Shown here: one piece after another, positions 37,859-47,225 of the stretch | How positions within the stretch are numbered: position 1 is the first letter of the stretch | Layout of the letters: each line of letters begins with the position of its first letter | Assembly: GCF_021869535.1 (NCBI RefSeq) | Contig: NW_026262659.1 | Span: 3,286,001-3,350,000 of the forward strand | From: Mytilus californianus | Taxonomy: Eukaryota > Mollusca > Bivalvia > Mytilida > Mytilidae | Length of the DNA stretch: 64,000 nucleotides | Reading direction: 5' to 3' | Notes under the pieces: model-generated | Told to the model about the DNA's origin: nothing | Database searches by the model: none | Seen by the model: the letters and a program-made list of their open reading frames with translations, nothing else | Position numbers and translations under genes: made by a program

Positions 37859-38580
37859 ATGGACAAACATGAGCAAAACCTACTTCTGCAATCTTTAATT
37901 CAGCTGCACTGTATCGATTTGGCTGACCAGGCTACACTTTTAGTTATAAGAAGGAGGAGAAGACATAATAGAAAGAGTAGGTCCTGTTGGATGCGCCCTT
38001 GGCTTTCTGTTGAAAGGAGAATCCAGTTTGGGCATAACGACCGACTTCTGAAAGAATTAAGAATGGAGGATCAACAATCATTCTTTGATTTTTCAAGGAT
38101 GCCTCCAGAAATGTTTGATGAACTTTTGAACAGAGTAAGTCCTCGAATTCAGAAGATAGACACCCGATTCAGAAAGGCACAATATCCCGGTGTGAAAGTT
38201 GCTATTATCTTAAAGCACTTAGCTTCTAGCGATAGGTATTCAACCCTTCAGTACGATTTCAGGGTCGCGCGCAATACTATAAGTACTTTTATTCCTGAGG
38301 TTTGACAGGCAATATTACAGAAATCTAAAGATAAAGTCATATCTTAGAACCAGATGAATGGTGGGCTATTGCCGAAGACTTTCAGAGAAGATGGAACGTG
38401 CCACACGCTTGTGGCGCACTCGATAGAAAGTATGTTGCTATTAGAAGGCCGCCTAAAAGCGGATCCTTGTTTCATTACTATAAAGGTTTTTTTTCATTAG
38501 TTCTCCTTCCCTTGGTGGATGCAGACTACACATTTTTATGGATAGATGTAGGATGATATGGTTCTATTTCGGACGCCATA
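37859..38580 (+). pseudogene. Harbinger (HARBI1-like) transposase, broken
   Basis: The frame opens at 37859 with a basic N-terminal part (RRRRRHNRKSR), then FDFSRMPPEMFDELLNRV and YPGVKVAIILKHLASSDRY, all typical of the HARBI1 DDE-nuclease family. TGA interrupts after FIPEV (38303-38305). A frameshift at about 38345 brings in DEWWAIAEDFQRRWNVPH, CGALDRKYVAIRRPPKSGS and LVDADYTFLWIDVG. These hold the first two acidic catalytic positions (ALD and VDAD). A stop follows, and the C-terminal third with the last acidic residue is absent because an inverted duplication begins here. Typical length is about 350-400 residues; only about 235 remain. Non-functional. Confidence 0.85.
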
Positions 38581-38616
38581 TCCTCCTACATCTATCCATA
38601 AAAATGTGTAGTCTGC
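38520..38616. repeat. Inverted duplication truncating the transposase
   Basis: Bases 38520-38561 reappear as their near-exact reverse complement at 38575-38616, around a loop of about 13 bases. The left arm is transposase coding sequence (the VDADYTFLWIDVG region). The right arm therefore is inverted coding sequence joined directly to the subterminal repeats of the right end. Confidence 0.8.
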
Positions 38617-39292
38617 GTCGTAGAAACGTAGTGGAGTCGTGGTTCGATCGTAGTAGACTCGTATTGAGATCGGGACGGTCTTGGTAGAAGCGTATAGAGA
38701 TCGTGTAAGTCGTGGTTAGGTCTTGTTAGATATAGCAAGAGCGTGTTACTATCGTAGCGAAATCGTAGCAGGATCTTATCAGGATCGTAGCAAGGTCGTG
38801 GTATAAACGTGAAAACTATGAAATATTGAATAATTAAGCCGACCATACCACGATTTCACCACGATCTTATTTTGTTTTATAGATCGTAGTGGGATCTTCA
38901 TGGTCTTGGTCTAGTGTGAAGCTAGGTTCACACTGCCGATCAGATTAACTCGATGATCCCGATTGCCCAAATTTCCACGACCAAGCGTAACTAAATTCTT
39001 GATCCGGCGTATACGATTTCTATCCGACCGCTATCAGACCGTACACGACTATAACTCGACCATTTACGACTCCTTGACGACTTCTACACGACTGAAACCC
39101 GACCACTAATTGAATATCTATTCGATGATCCCGACCAAATCACGATCTCTACACGATCTATATTCGACCAGCTAGACTAAATCAACTATACTCGATCTCA
39201 TCCCGATTTCGACCAAACCAGATCGACCTGATCGTATAGGGGTCGTAGGGATAGACGGCAATTGGTCGGGTGTTTAATTTCATTCTGAGTGT

Positions 39293-39721
39293 TTTGCCCC
39301 CGCCGCAGCGGAGGAGACATGAAGTGTTACCTTTGTCCGTCTGTACGTCCGTACGCACGTCCCGAAATTGGTTTCCGTTCTCTAACTTTAGTTTACCTCA
39401 ACCAAATGTTATGAAACTTATACACAATGCTTATTACTACAACGCACAGATCAAGTTTGAATTTGGGTGGCGACACTTTTACCGTTCTAGATCTCGATTT
39501 GTACCTTTTACAAATGGAAAAAATGTGCTGAATTTTCCGTTTCCGTTCTCTATCTTAAGTTTGCCTCAACCAAATGGTATGAAACTTATATACAATGCTT
39601 ATTACAAGAAAACTCAGATCAAGTTAGAATTTGGGTTGCGTCACTTTTATCGCTCTTGAGTTATGTCCCTTTATAACGTTATTTGCAAGCGAGGCATCAT
39701 CTGTGTCCCATGGACACATTC
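39293..39721 (+). mobile_element. Helentron-like non-autonomous element (copy 2)
   Basis: The 5' end has 'gcccccgc' at 39296-39303, inversely matched by a decayed 'gcgaggc' at 39689-39695. A hairpin 'gtgtcccatggacac' (39703-39717) sits just before the 3' end. Between them are 'gtccgtctgtacgtccgtac' and two ~165-bp modules with 'atgaaacttata' and 'acagatcaagttt'-type text. It was inserted into Harbinger element 2. No coding function. Confidence 0.65.
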
Positions 39722-39952
39722 ATTTATTTTGGTTATCATTCAGTAGATCAATTTTTCATATTTTTTTTTAAAAGAATTTTTCATCATGACATTCCCTTTT
39801 TAGTCTCTACCAGTACTGATAAAATGCAAAAGAGAAGGAATTCTCTTAATTTGATATAACAACGGAATTTCAATTGTTTTATTGTTATTAATTTGCGATA
39901 GTCTTGCATTTGAATACATTTTGTATAATCACCCAGTGTTTATTTTTACAGT

Positions 39953-40190
39953 ACAGACTTTCCCGTGCAAGGCGAGTGGTGTAAAACGTATTAGGTATCC
40001 TTGCCATGCGGTTTCAAGGCCTGCTTGGCTGCTTGAATCAGTCCCCAGAGACCATTGATTCCATCATTCACAATCAACTACATTCTGGTGAATGGCGTCA
40101 GGGAAGGCAGATGGCAAGTATTGATCATATCCGTGGAAGGAATGCTGTGACATCCACTGGGGTCCGTCTTAGATACTATCCTAAGTTTCA
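39953..40190 (+). pseudogene. Harbinger transposase C-terminal fragment
   Basis: After an acceptor-like 'tttttacag' the frame reads YRLSRARRVV, a stop, NVLGILAMRFQGLL and LNQSPETIDSII, then HSGEWRQGRQ and RGRN. LSRARRVVENxFGILAxRF is the well-known start of the last part of HARBI1-type transposases, after the catalytic core. The in-frame TGA/TAA replaces the expected Glu. The usual closing segment is replaced by the interspersed repeat at 40195. It is the only transposase piece seen in element 2. Confidence 0.75.
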
Positions 40191-40194
40191 TCCC

Positions 40195-40870
40195 ATGTTT
40201 TTGGTGGGGTTCGTGTTATTCAGTCTTTAGCATGTTTAGTTTTCTATGTTGTGTTTTGTGTACTGCTGTTTGTCTGTTTGTCTGTTTCTGTTTTTAGCCA
40301 TGGCGTTGTCAGTTTATTTCGACTATGAGTTTGTATCTTTCGTCTCTCTTTTAAGCACTATTTCGATTCACCAGCAGGTTCTGAATCAGTTGAGTGGCAA
40401 TAGAGTATTTATTAAGTTCAGCAGTGTAATTATACAGTTACTTGTAGTTTCACCATGAAACCGCCGAAGTAGATATTTTAGTATGACATCTTGTTCTCAT
40501 GTGTAATAAAATTGCCTAGATTGTTTTAAAATAAAGGTATTTATGTTTTGTTTTGTTTAAAGTTTAACTTTAGCTTTGGTATATGTTTTGCCTTTGTTCT
40601 GCGTTTAAAAAAAAAAAGTAGTTTCTTGATTGCACGTTCATTAGGAGATCCTTATAGTTAAGGAAATACTTAAAATATCAATAATAATAATAATAATAAT
40701 AATTTGAACCGATTTTATTTTCTTTTTTATAAAATTTAATCCTCTCTTATTGAGAATGACACCACCAAATGAGACTTGTCACCAGATTTGTACCTATGTT
40801 TAGCAATATGACGGGAGCAACGTGTAGTACAGGATCTGCTTACCCTTCCGGAGCACCAGCAAGTTATGAG
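40195..40870 (+). repeat. Interspersed repeat (pair with 56875-57085) and ATA microsatellite
   Basis: 'tttggtggggttcgtgtt', 'tatgttgtgttttgtgtact' and 'gccatggcgttgtcagttt' recur at 56930-57030 with changes. A (ATA)n microsatellite lies at about 40680-40705. 'cttccggagcacc' near 40848 again matches 56893. All of this sits inside Harbinger element 2. Confidence 0.6.
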
Positions 40871-41755
40871 AGTTTATCAGATCTGCACACCTTTTTATAG
40901 AATCTTGAAGCAGTCATGTGAACTCGTGTATGACCAAGTAGAGATCGAAAAGTGGTCGAATTTGGTCGAGTAGAGATCGGATATTGGTCGAGTTGGTCTG
41001 GGATCAAAAACAATAGTAGTAGCAGTGATCGGGAAGCGATCGGGAAACGATCGGTCATTGGTCGAGTTAATCTGAACAACAGATGAAACATGATGGCGTT
41101 GGTCGGGAAGCAATCAGATATAAGTCGAGAAAACTTTTTTTTTAAGGTCGAGATGGTCGATTACTGATCGGTTAAATATTTGTATTCCGACCAAACTCGA
41201 TCTCTACACGATCTTTTCCCGATCAATTCGACCGCTACTCGACGAATTCCCGATCTCTTCTCGAGTGATTGGCTTCTTGACCCCTTCTCGAACTTTTTTG
41301 ACATGTCAAAAAATGTCGGTTAGAAAGTCAGAGCGATGACGAGCAAGTTAGACCACCCCGAACATTCTTGTCGAACGAGTCAGACCAGTCTCCCAATCGG
41401 TTAATCTGTCTTTATCGGGCTTGATCGAGTTGATATGATCGGCAGTGTGAACCTAGCTTGACGGGGGCTTTACATTGTATGTAACACATTCAATTTCTGT
41501 TTTTTTTCTTCAGGTCTCAAGGTAATTTTACGAGTACATACATGTGAAAAGTGGACAAATTTATCAAATTGTCAACCTTATTTTTTTAAGCCAGGTACAA
41601 AGGAGAGGCGAACGATACCAAAGGGATATTCAAACTCGTAAATAAAAATGAAAGTCATTTGAAATTAAAATTTTATAATAATAAATGACTTGATAATAAC
41701 CATATCTGATAACAACTTGATTTTGCAACTGTACTTAAAACGTACAGTTAATATG

Positions 41756-42770
41756 TCATTTAACTTGCCGGAAATGTCGTTTGCCGCAACATAGGAAATA
41801 TAAGAAATTTTCTCGAAATCGAGCGCTGCTAAATGCATACAGAAACGGATTCAATGCAGATTTAAACCAAAGAAACCATGTAAAAGCTTCATAAACCGGG
41901 ATAATAACACAACCATCACAAAATGATATCACAACAGTCAGTATTGTATAAGGTGCCCATGTAAGGAAAAAAGCGAGAACAAGTATTGCAAGGGACCTGG
42001 CCGCTTTTGTTGCTTTTTTTGTTGACTTTTGTTTAGCCTTTTCTTTCTTATTAAAGCTTTCATTTTGAACAGTCTCTGAACCATGGCTCTGAACGGTCGA
42101 TATTTGCATTGTATGAACTTTGTTATGACGTAATTTTCGGATCTCTATTATTACCAATATATTCAACACGCCAAGGGACGTAAGCGGCAGGAAAAATTCA
42201 ACCACCGCTGTCGTAGTTGTATACGCAGTATTGTTGACAAATTGTACGTCACAATCATCTGGTTCAACTACATCTTCTCCAGTCCAGTGATCCCAACCAA
42301 TTATAGCAGGTCCGTATAGTAAGAAACCAATAATCCATGACGCAAACATTTTGAAAATGGCTTTCTTAACATTTTGTTCAACATAGTAGGCGGCACCCTG
42401 TTTTAGAAGCATCAATCTGTCATAGCTGATAACATTCATTAGTATAACTGTAACAGTACAAGCAAGAAAATCGAGGACAAGATAAACTTTGCACACATGG
42501 TAACCATACACCCAGGTATTTTTCCTCAGTGTGTACGTTAGATAGACCGTCATGCTTACAGCTGCTATTGTTAAATCTGCTATTGCTAAATTGATAAGAT
42601 ATAAGTTATAGGCCGTACGTAAATGTTTGTCTCGTATATAAGAAAATATTGTTAATGTGTTCCTGTAATATCATAAATATTATGATAAAACCAGCAAAGA
42701 TCAAAAGTCCATCTGACGCCACGAAGTCTTCGTCTTCGATGTTGGCACTCGATGTTGTATTTTCTGCCAT
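41756..42770 (-). CDS. Class A GPCR, aminergic histamine H3/muscarinic-like, frameshifted in TM1
   Basis: Starting at ATG 42770 the frame gives an acidic N-terminus with an N-glycosylation site (MAENTTSSANIEDED) and a hydrophobic TM1 start (LLIFAGFIIIFMIL). A net +1 base at about 42660 then throws it out of frame. The following frame continues perfectly: TLTIFSYIRDKHLRTAYN, TM2 LINLAIADL, TM3 VYLVLDFLACT with the amine-binding Asp, SYDRL (DRY becomes DRL), a short third loop of about 45 residues rich in Lys, TM6 FFLTWAPYTI, TM7 SALNPFLYAF (NPxxY) and a short Cys-containing tail. Total is 338 codons plus one base. ECL2 (DDCDVQF) has the disulphide Cys. The receptor would sit in the plasma membrane and couple amine binding to G proteins. 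The shift could mean a pseudogene, an assembly indel, or a missed acceptor at TTACAG|G (42663/42662); the intact TM1 upstream argues against the last. Confidence 0.85.
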
Positions 42771-42967
42771 CTTGACGACTACCTTAAATGTAAAAAAAAA
42801 ACACTTTTTATTGCTGATAAGTAATTTTTATTTGGAATCGGGATATATGTATAACGGATAACAGGAATAGCCGAAAATATCGTCAAATCTACCAACACCC
42901 GACTCTTCCGGAAAAATATACACAGATTGATATACAAACCAAGTAAAGAAAAAAACAACGGAAAACA

Positions 42968-43140
42968 CAGGATCTAGATAGTCTGTCCTGGTCCACAGGA
43001 CCTAGATAGCCTGACCTGGTCTACAGGATCTAGATAGCCTGACCTGGTTCACAGGATCTAGATAGCCTGACCTGGTCCTCATGATCTAGATAGCCTGACA
43101 TGGTCCACAGGATCTAGATAGCCTGACCTTGTATATGTAA
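42968..43140 (+). repeat. 28-bp tandem repeat, 6 copies
   Basis: Units begin with 'caggatctagatagcctgac' at 42968, 42996, 43024, 43052, 43080 and 43108, exactly 28 bases apart, with few substitutions. The array lies about 200 bases upstream of the GPCR start codon, in its possible promoter or leader. Confidence 0.9.
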
Positions 43141-43170
43141 TGACATAACATTAAGTTGTGTTGTAGCAGT

Positions 43171-43531
43171 CTTAAGGATTGTACTTAGGTCAGGTTCAGG
43201 AATTTGTGTCAGATGTTCGGACTCCTTGGTATTTTTCCTTCAATACAGGGTAAAATATTTTGCTATAACACTTTCATATAAGACTTCATAGCTCATATAA
43301 GGTCATTTACCAAAATTCAAGCAGATTCTAGATTTCTTTTCTTTCGATTGAGACCAATGCAAATATAAGGTAAAAGTCCCCATTTTAAAAAAAATTTAAA
43401 TATCTCGAAAAGGAGCTCCATAACCTATCAATATTTTTAGCTTATTTTGTTCCTTAACTAATGCTCTTCTGACTTACAGTATCAATTTTAACTTCTAGAT
43501 TTTTTTAATTTCACCTAAGTACATCCTTAAG
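43171..43531. mobile_element. MITE with 'cttaaggat.gtacttaggt' TIRs
   Basis: The left end 'cttaaggattgtacttaggt' and right end 'acctaagtacatccttaag' are inverted repeats apart from one base. The interior is non-coding and AT-rich. A decayed relative lies in KDZ intron 4 (30650-30960). The superfamily is undetermined. Confidence 0.7.
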
Positions 43532-43849
43532 AACACAAAATTCTCTGAAGTGACTACAAAAACTTACTGTTGTAACTAGATGTGACTCAGAAATCGTATG
43601 ATGGGTGATGCATGTAAAGCAAGGGGACAGTTTCCCTATTCCATTCAATTTAGTTTTCTAACGTTTGTTTTAAAGTCATACATACTTTGAGATCATATCA
43701 TTAATTTTCAAATATATGAATTTAAACTGTCCTGTCTTAAAGGAGTAGGGTCCAAGATATAAGTTTGTGCTAAACTCAAAAGTAGGTTATATCTAATAAG
43801 AAAAAAACGTATATAAATATTCTAAAATAGACAAACTACGGTTCCGTAT

Positions 43850-43922
43850 AGTTGTTAATTTCTGTGTCATTTGGTCTCTTATGGAAAGTTGTCTCATTGG
43901 CAAGTATACCACATCTTCTTAT
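43850..43922 (+). repeat. 35-bp core repeat next to a Helentron-like element
   Basis: 'gttgtctcattggcaagtat' and 'accacatcttctta' match the tail core found at 23975, 44430 and 45235 and, inverted, at the start of family A copies. It abuts the 5' end of the element at 43927. Confidence 0.55.
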
Positions 43923-44344
43923 TTTTAGCTCACCTGGCCCGAAGGTCCAAGTGACCTTTTCTCATCACTTGGCGTCCGTCGTCCGTCGTCGTTAACTTTT
44001 TACATTTTGAACTTCTTCTAGAGAACCACTCAATGGAATAAAACCAAACATGGCATGAATGTTCCTTATGAGGTGCTGACCAAGTGTTGTTACTTTGTAG
44101 CCGATCCATCATCCAAGATGGCTGCCAGCGGGGGACTTCGTTTAACATAAGACCCTATGGACAATACATACAAATGTCTTCTTTTAGAGAACCACTGAAT
44201 GGAATGAAACCAAACATGGCATGAATGTTCCTTATGAGGTGCTGACCAAGTGCTGTTACTTTAAAGCCGATCCATCATCCAAGATGGCCGCCAGAGAGGG
44301 ACTTAGTTTAACATAGGACCCTATGGGAAATACATACAACCCTT

Positions 44345-44487
44345 TATAGCTTGCTGTTCGTTGTGAGCTAATGCTCCGTGTTGAAGGCCGTACCTTGACC
44401 TATAATGGTTTACTTTTATAAATTGTAACTTGGATGGAGAGTTGTCTCATTGGCACTCATACCACATCTTCCTATATCTAAATGTTT
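44345..44487 (+). repeat. SINE-like insert in a module, first copy
   Basis: It runs from 'gcttgctgttcg' through 'gttgaaggccgtaccttgac' to 'tctcattggcactcatacca' and 'catcttcctatatctaaatg'. It separates two modules of the host element. The same insert recurs at 45137-45292. Confidence 0.6.
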
Positions 44488-45136
44488 TCTTTTAGAGAAC
44501 CACTTAATGGAATGGAACCATACATGGCATGAATGTTCCCTATGAGGTGCTGGCCAAGTGTTGTTACTTTGTAGCCAATAAATCATCCAAGATGGCTGAC
44601 AGCGGGAAACTTAGTTTAACAAAGAACCATATGGACATTACATACAAATGTTTTCTTTTAGAGAACCACTGAATGGAATGAAACCAAACATGGCATGAAT
44701 GTTCCCTATGAGGTGTTGACCAAGTGTTGTTATTTTGAAGCCGATCTATTGTCCAAGATGGCCGCCAGAGGGGGACTTAGTTTAACGTAGGACCCTATAA
44801 GAAATGTCTTCTTTTAGAGAACCACTACATGGAATGAAATAAAACATGGCATGAATGTTCCTTATGAGGTGCTTACCAAGTGTTGTAACTTTGTAGGCGA
44901 TTAATCATCCAAGATGGCAGCCAGTGGGGGACTTTGATTAACATAGGACCCTATGGACAATACATACAAATGTCTTTTTTTAGAGAACCACTAAATGGAA
45001 TGAAACCAAACATGGTATGAATGTTCCTTATGAGGTGCTGACCAAGTGCTGTTACTTTGAAGCCGATCCATCATCCAAGATGACCACCAGAGAGGGACTT
45101 ATTTAAACATAGGACCCTATGGAAAATACATACAAC

Positions 45137-45292
45137 CCTTTAAAGCTTGCTGTTCGGTGTGAGCCAATGCTCCGTGTTGAAGGCCGTACCTTGACCTATA
45201 ATGGTTTACTTTTATAAATTGTAACTTGGATGGAGAGTTGTCTCATTCATGTCATTGGCACTCATACCACATCTTCCTATATCTAAATGTTT
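45137..45292 (+). repeat. SINE-like insert in a module, second copy
   Basis: It is nearly identical to 44345-44487 and sits at the same position within the module. It carries a 9-base internal addition ('tctcattcatgtcattgg'). The shared position shows it was copied by duplication of an ~800-bp block, not inserted twice. Confidence 0.6.
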
Positions 45293-46689
45293 TCTTTTAG
45301 AGAACCACTTAATGGAATGAAACCATACATGGCATGACTGTTCCGTATGAGGTGCTGACCAAGTGTTGTTACTTTGTAGCCAGTAAATCATCCAATATGG
45401 CTGCCAGCGGGGAACTTAGTTTAACAAAGAACACTATGGACATTACATACAAATGTCTTCTTTTAGAGAACCACTGAATGGAATGAAACCATACATGGCA
45501 TGAATGTTCCTTATGAGGTGCTGACCAAGTGTTGTTACTTTGTAGCCAATCAAGCATCCAAGATGGCTGCCAGCGGGGAACGTAGTCTAACAAAGGACCC
45601 TATGTGAAATACGTACAAAAGTATTATTTTGAAGAACCACTGAATGGAATGAAATAAATCATGGCATGAATGTTCCTTATGAGGTGATGACCAAGTGTTG
45701 TTACTTTGTAACAAATCCATCAACCAATATGGCTGCCAACGGGAGACTTAGTTTTTAACAAGGGACCCTATAGGAAATATATATACAAATGTCTTCTTCT
45801 AGAAAACTGCTTAATGGATTGAAACCAAACATGGTATGAATGTTTCTTCAGATGTGCTGAACAAGTGTTGTTACTTTGTAGCTGATTTGTCATCCAAGAT
45901 GGCTGCCAGCAGAAGGAGTAAGTTTAACATAGGACCCTATGGGAAATACATACAAATGTTTTCTTCTAGAGAACCACTGAATAAAATGAAACCAAACATG
46001 GCATGAATGTTCCTAATGAGGTGCTGACCAAATGTTGTTACTTTGTAGCCGAACCATCATCCAAGATAACTGCCAACAGGGGACTTAGTTTAACATAAGA
46101 CACTATGGGAAATACATAGAAATGCTTCTTTTAGAGGAGCACTGAATGGAATGAAACCAAACATGGCATAAATGTTCCTTATGAGGTGCATGAAATGTTG
46201 CTAATTTGTTGCCGATTTACTGTTCAAGATGGCCACCAGGATTTTTTATTAAATTGCGGGGCCAATATTAAACCAAATTTGGCCTCAATCATTATTAGGG
46301 TATCTGTTATGATTTTAATCTATTTTTACATGATTTCCAAAACCAAAGTAGAATCAGGTGAGCGACACAGGCTCTTGAGAGCCTCTAGTTATATAAACTA
46401 ATAGAGAAATGTTCTTTGTTGATAATTGTATGTTTCCCTCGAAATCTCGTAGGGTCGATATCTTCTATTATACTTCATGACATCTCTATTTATTAATAGC
46501 TAATAAAACAAACATTTTTCTATTGAATATTTCTTGCAGACCGCACCAGTTGTAGCCAAAATTGTTTTTTTCTTTTCAATAAACTTTGAAGAAGTATGTT
46601 CTTCGGAAATATATTGATTGCACCCAAAGATAAAAAAATATCTTAAAATTATATTGAATAAACTCTTCATAGATACCAGGATTAACATT

Positions 46690-46860
46690 TATACGCCAGA
46701 AGCACTTTTCGTCTACGAAAGGCTCACTAGTGACGCTCGAATAAAAAAGTTAAAAAGGCAAAATAAAGTACAAGTTTGAAGATAACTGAGGACCCGAAAT
46801 TCCGAAATGTTTTGCCAATTACAGCTAAGGTACTAACTTATTCCACACGTAGAAAACAGC
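46690..46860 (+). repeat. Interspersed repeat (pair with 57430-57610)
   Basis: 'taccaggattaaca', 'tacgccagaagcacttttcg', 'agtacaagtttgaagataac' and 'gttttgccaattacagctaa' correspond in order to 57430-57610. A SINE-like or MITE-like repeat common in mussels; class not resolved. Confidence 0.6.
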
Positions 46861-46902
46861 TTCAAATGATAGCTGCTCTAGTTATATGTTAAAGTCTTTC
46901 AA

Positions 46903-47216
46903 ATTGACACGAGAAAACTACCAGCTGTTATAGTACGATGTCTATAATTGACACGAGAAAACTACCAGCTGTTATAGTACGATGTCTATAATTGACACGA
47001 GAAAACTACCAGCTGTTATAGTACGATGTCTATAATTGACACGAGAAAACTACCAGCTGTTATAGTACAATGTCTATAATTGACACGAGAAGCTACCAGC
47101 TGTTATAGTACGATGTCTATAATTGACACGAGAAAAACTACCAGCTGTTATAGTACGATGTCTATAATTGACACGAGAAAACTACCAGCTGTTATAGTAC
47201 GATGTCTATAATTGAC
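46903..47216 (+). repeat. 44-bp minisatellite, 7 copies
   Basis: Units begin 'attgacacgagaaaactacc' at 46903, 46947, 46991, 47035, 47079, 47122 and 47167. Spacing is 44 bases except for one 43- and one 45-base unit. Very high identity implies recent expansion. Confidence 0.92.
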
Positions 47217-47225
47217 ATTGTTCTG

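Larger units (their letters stand above)
38920..41458. mobile_element. Harbinger-type element 2, nested in the TIR of element 1
   Basis: The ends 'agctaggttcacactgcc' and 'ggcagtgtgaacctagct' are perfect inverted repeats continuing for 23 bases, flanked by TGA at 38917-38919 and 41459-41461. Subterminal regions (38940-39260 and 40900-41440) are filled with 'gatcg', 'cgacca' and 'ggtcgag' motifs in opposite orientation on the two sides. The interior contains a Helentron-like insertion (39293-39721), a piece of transposase C-terminus (39953-40190) and another interspersed repeat (40195-40360). Length is about 2.54 kb. Confidence 0.75.
37466..41469 (+). mobile_element. PIF/Harbinger element 1, split by element 2
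   Basis: The left end is 'tacccccatcacactagg', preceded by TTA (37463-37465). The right end, read inward from 41469, is 'agcccccgtca' and then, after removing element 2 (38920-41458) with one copy of its TGA duplication, 'cactagacca'. TTA follows at 41470-41472. This gives matching ends and the TWA-type 3-base duplication typical of PIF/Harbinger. Subterminal regions carry many 'cgtagta' and 'cgtggt' motifs in both orientations, likely transposase binding sites. It carries the transposase pseudogene at 37859-38580. Confidence 0.75.
43927..46388 (+). mobile_element. Helentron-like non-autonomous element with 12 internal modules
   Basis: The 5' end 'agctcacctggcccgaagg' carries 'gctcacctg' (43928-43936), the exact inverse of 'caggtgagc' at 46355-46363. 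A perfect hairpin GGCTCT-TG-AGAGCC (46370-46383) follows, then 'tctagtt'. The start also has 'ggcgtccgtcgtccgtcgtc'. The interior holds about twelve modules of ~160-170 bases starting 'agagaaccact' at about 44019, 44184, 44494, 44657, 44815, 44983, 45300, 45466, 45633, 45800, 45969 and 46133. Two modules contain the same SINE-like insert. Subterminal inverted repeat, internal tandem repeats and 3' hairpin are the layout described for Helentron/DINE-1-type elements; assignment is inference. Minus-strand ORFs within modules are not genes. Confidence 0.65.

Noticed and set aside
43930-45593. Minus-strand ORFs MLNEVPRWQPSW / MLDYVPRWQPSW as paralogous genes
   Set aside because: They are read through successive copies of the ~165-bp module of a non-autonomous element.
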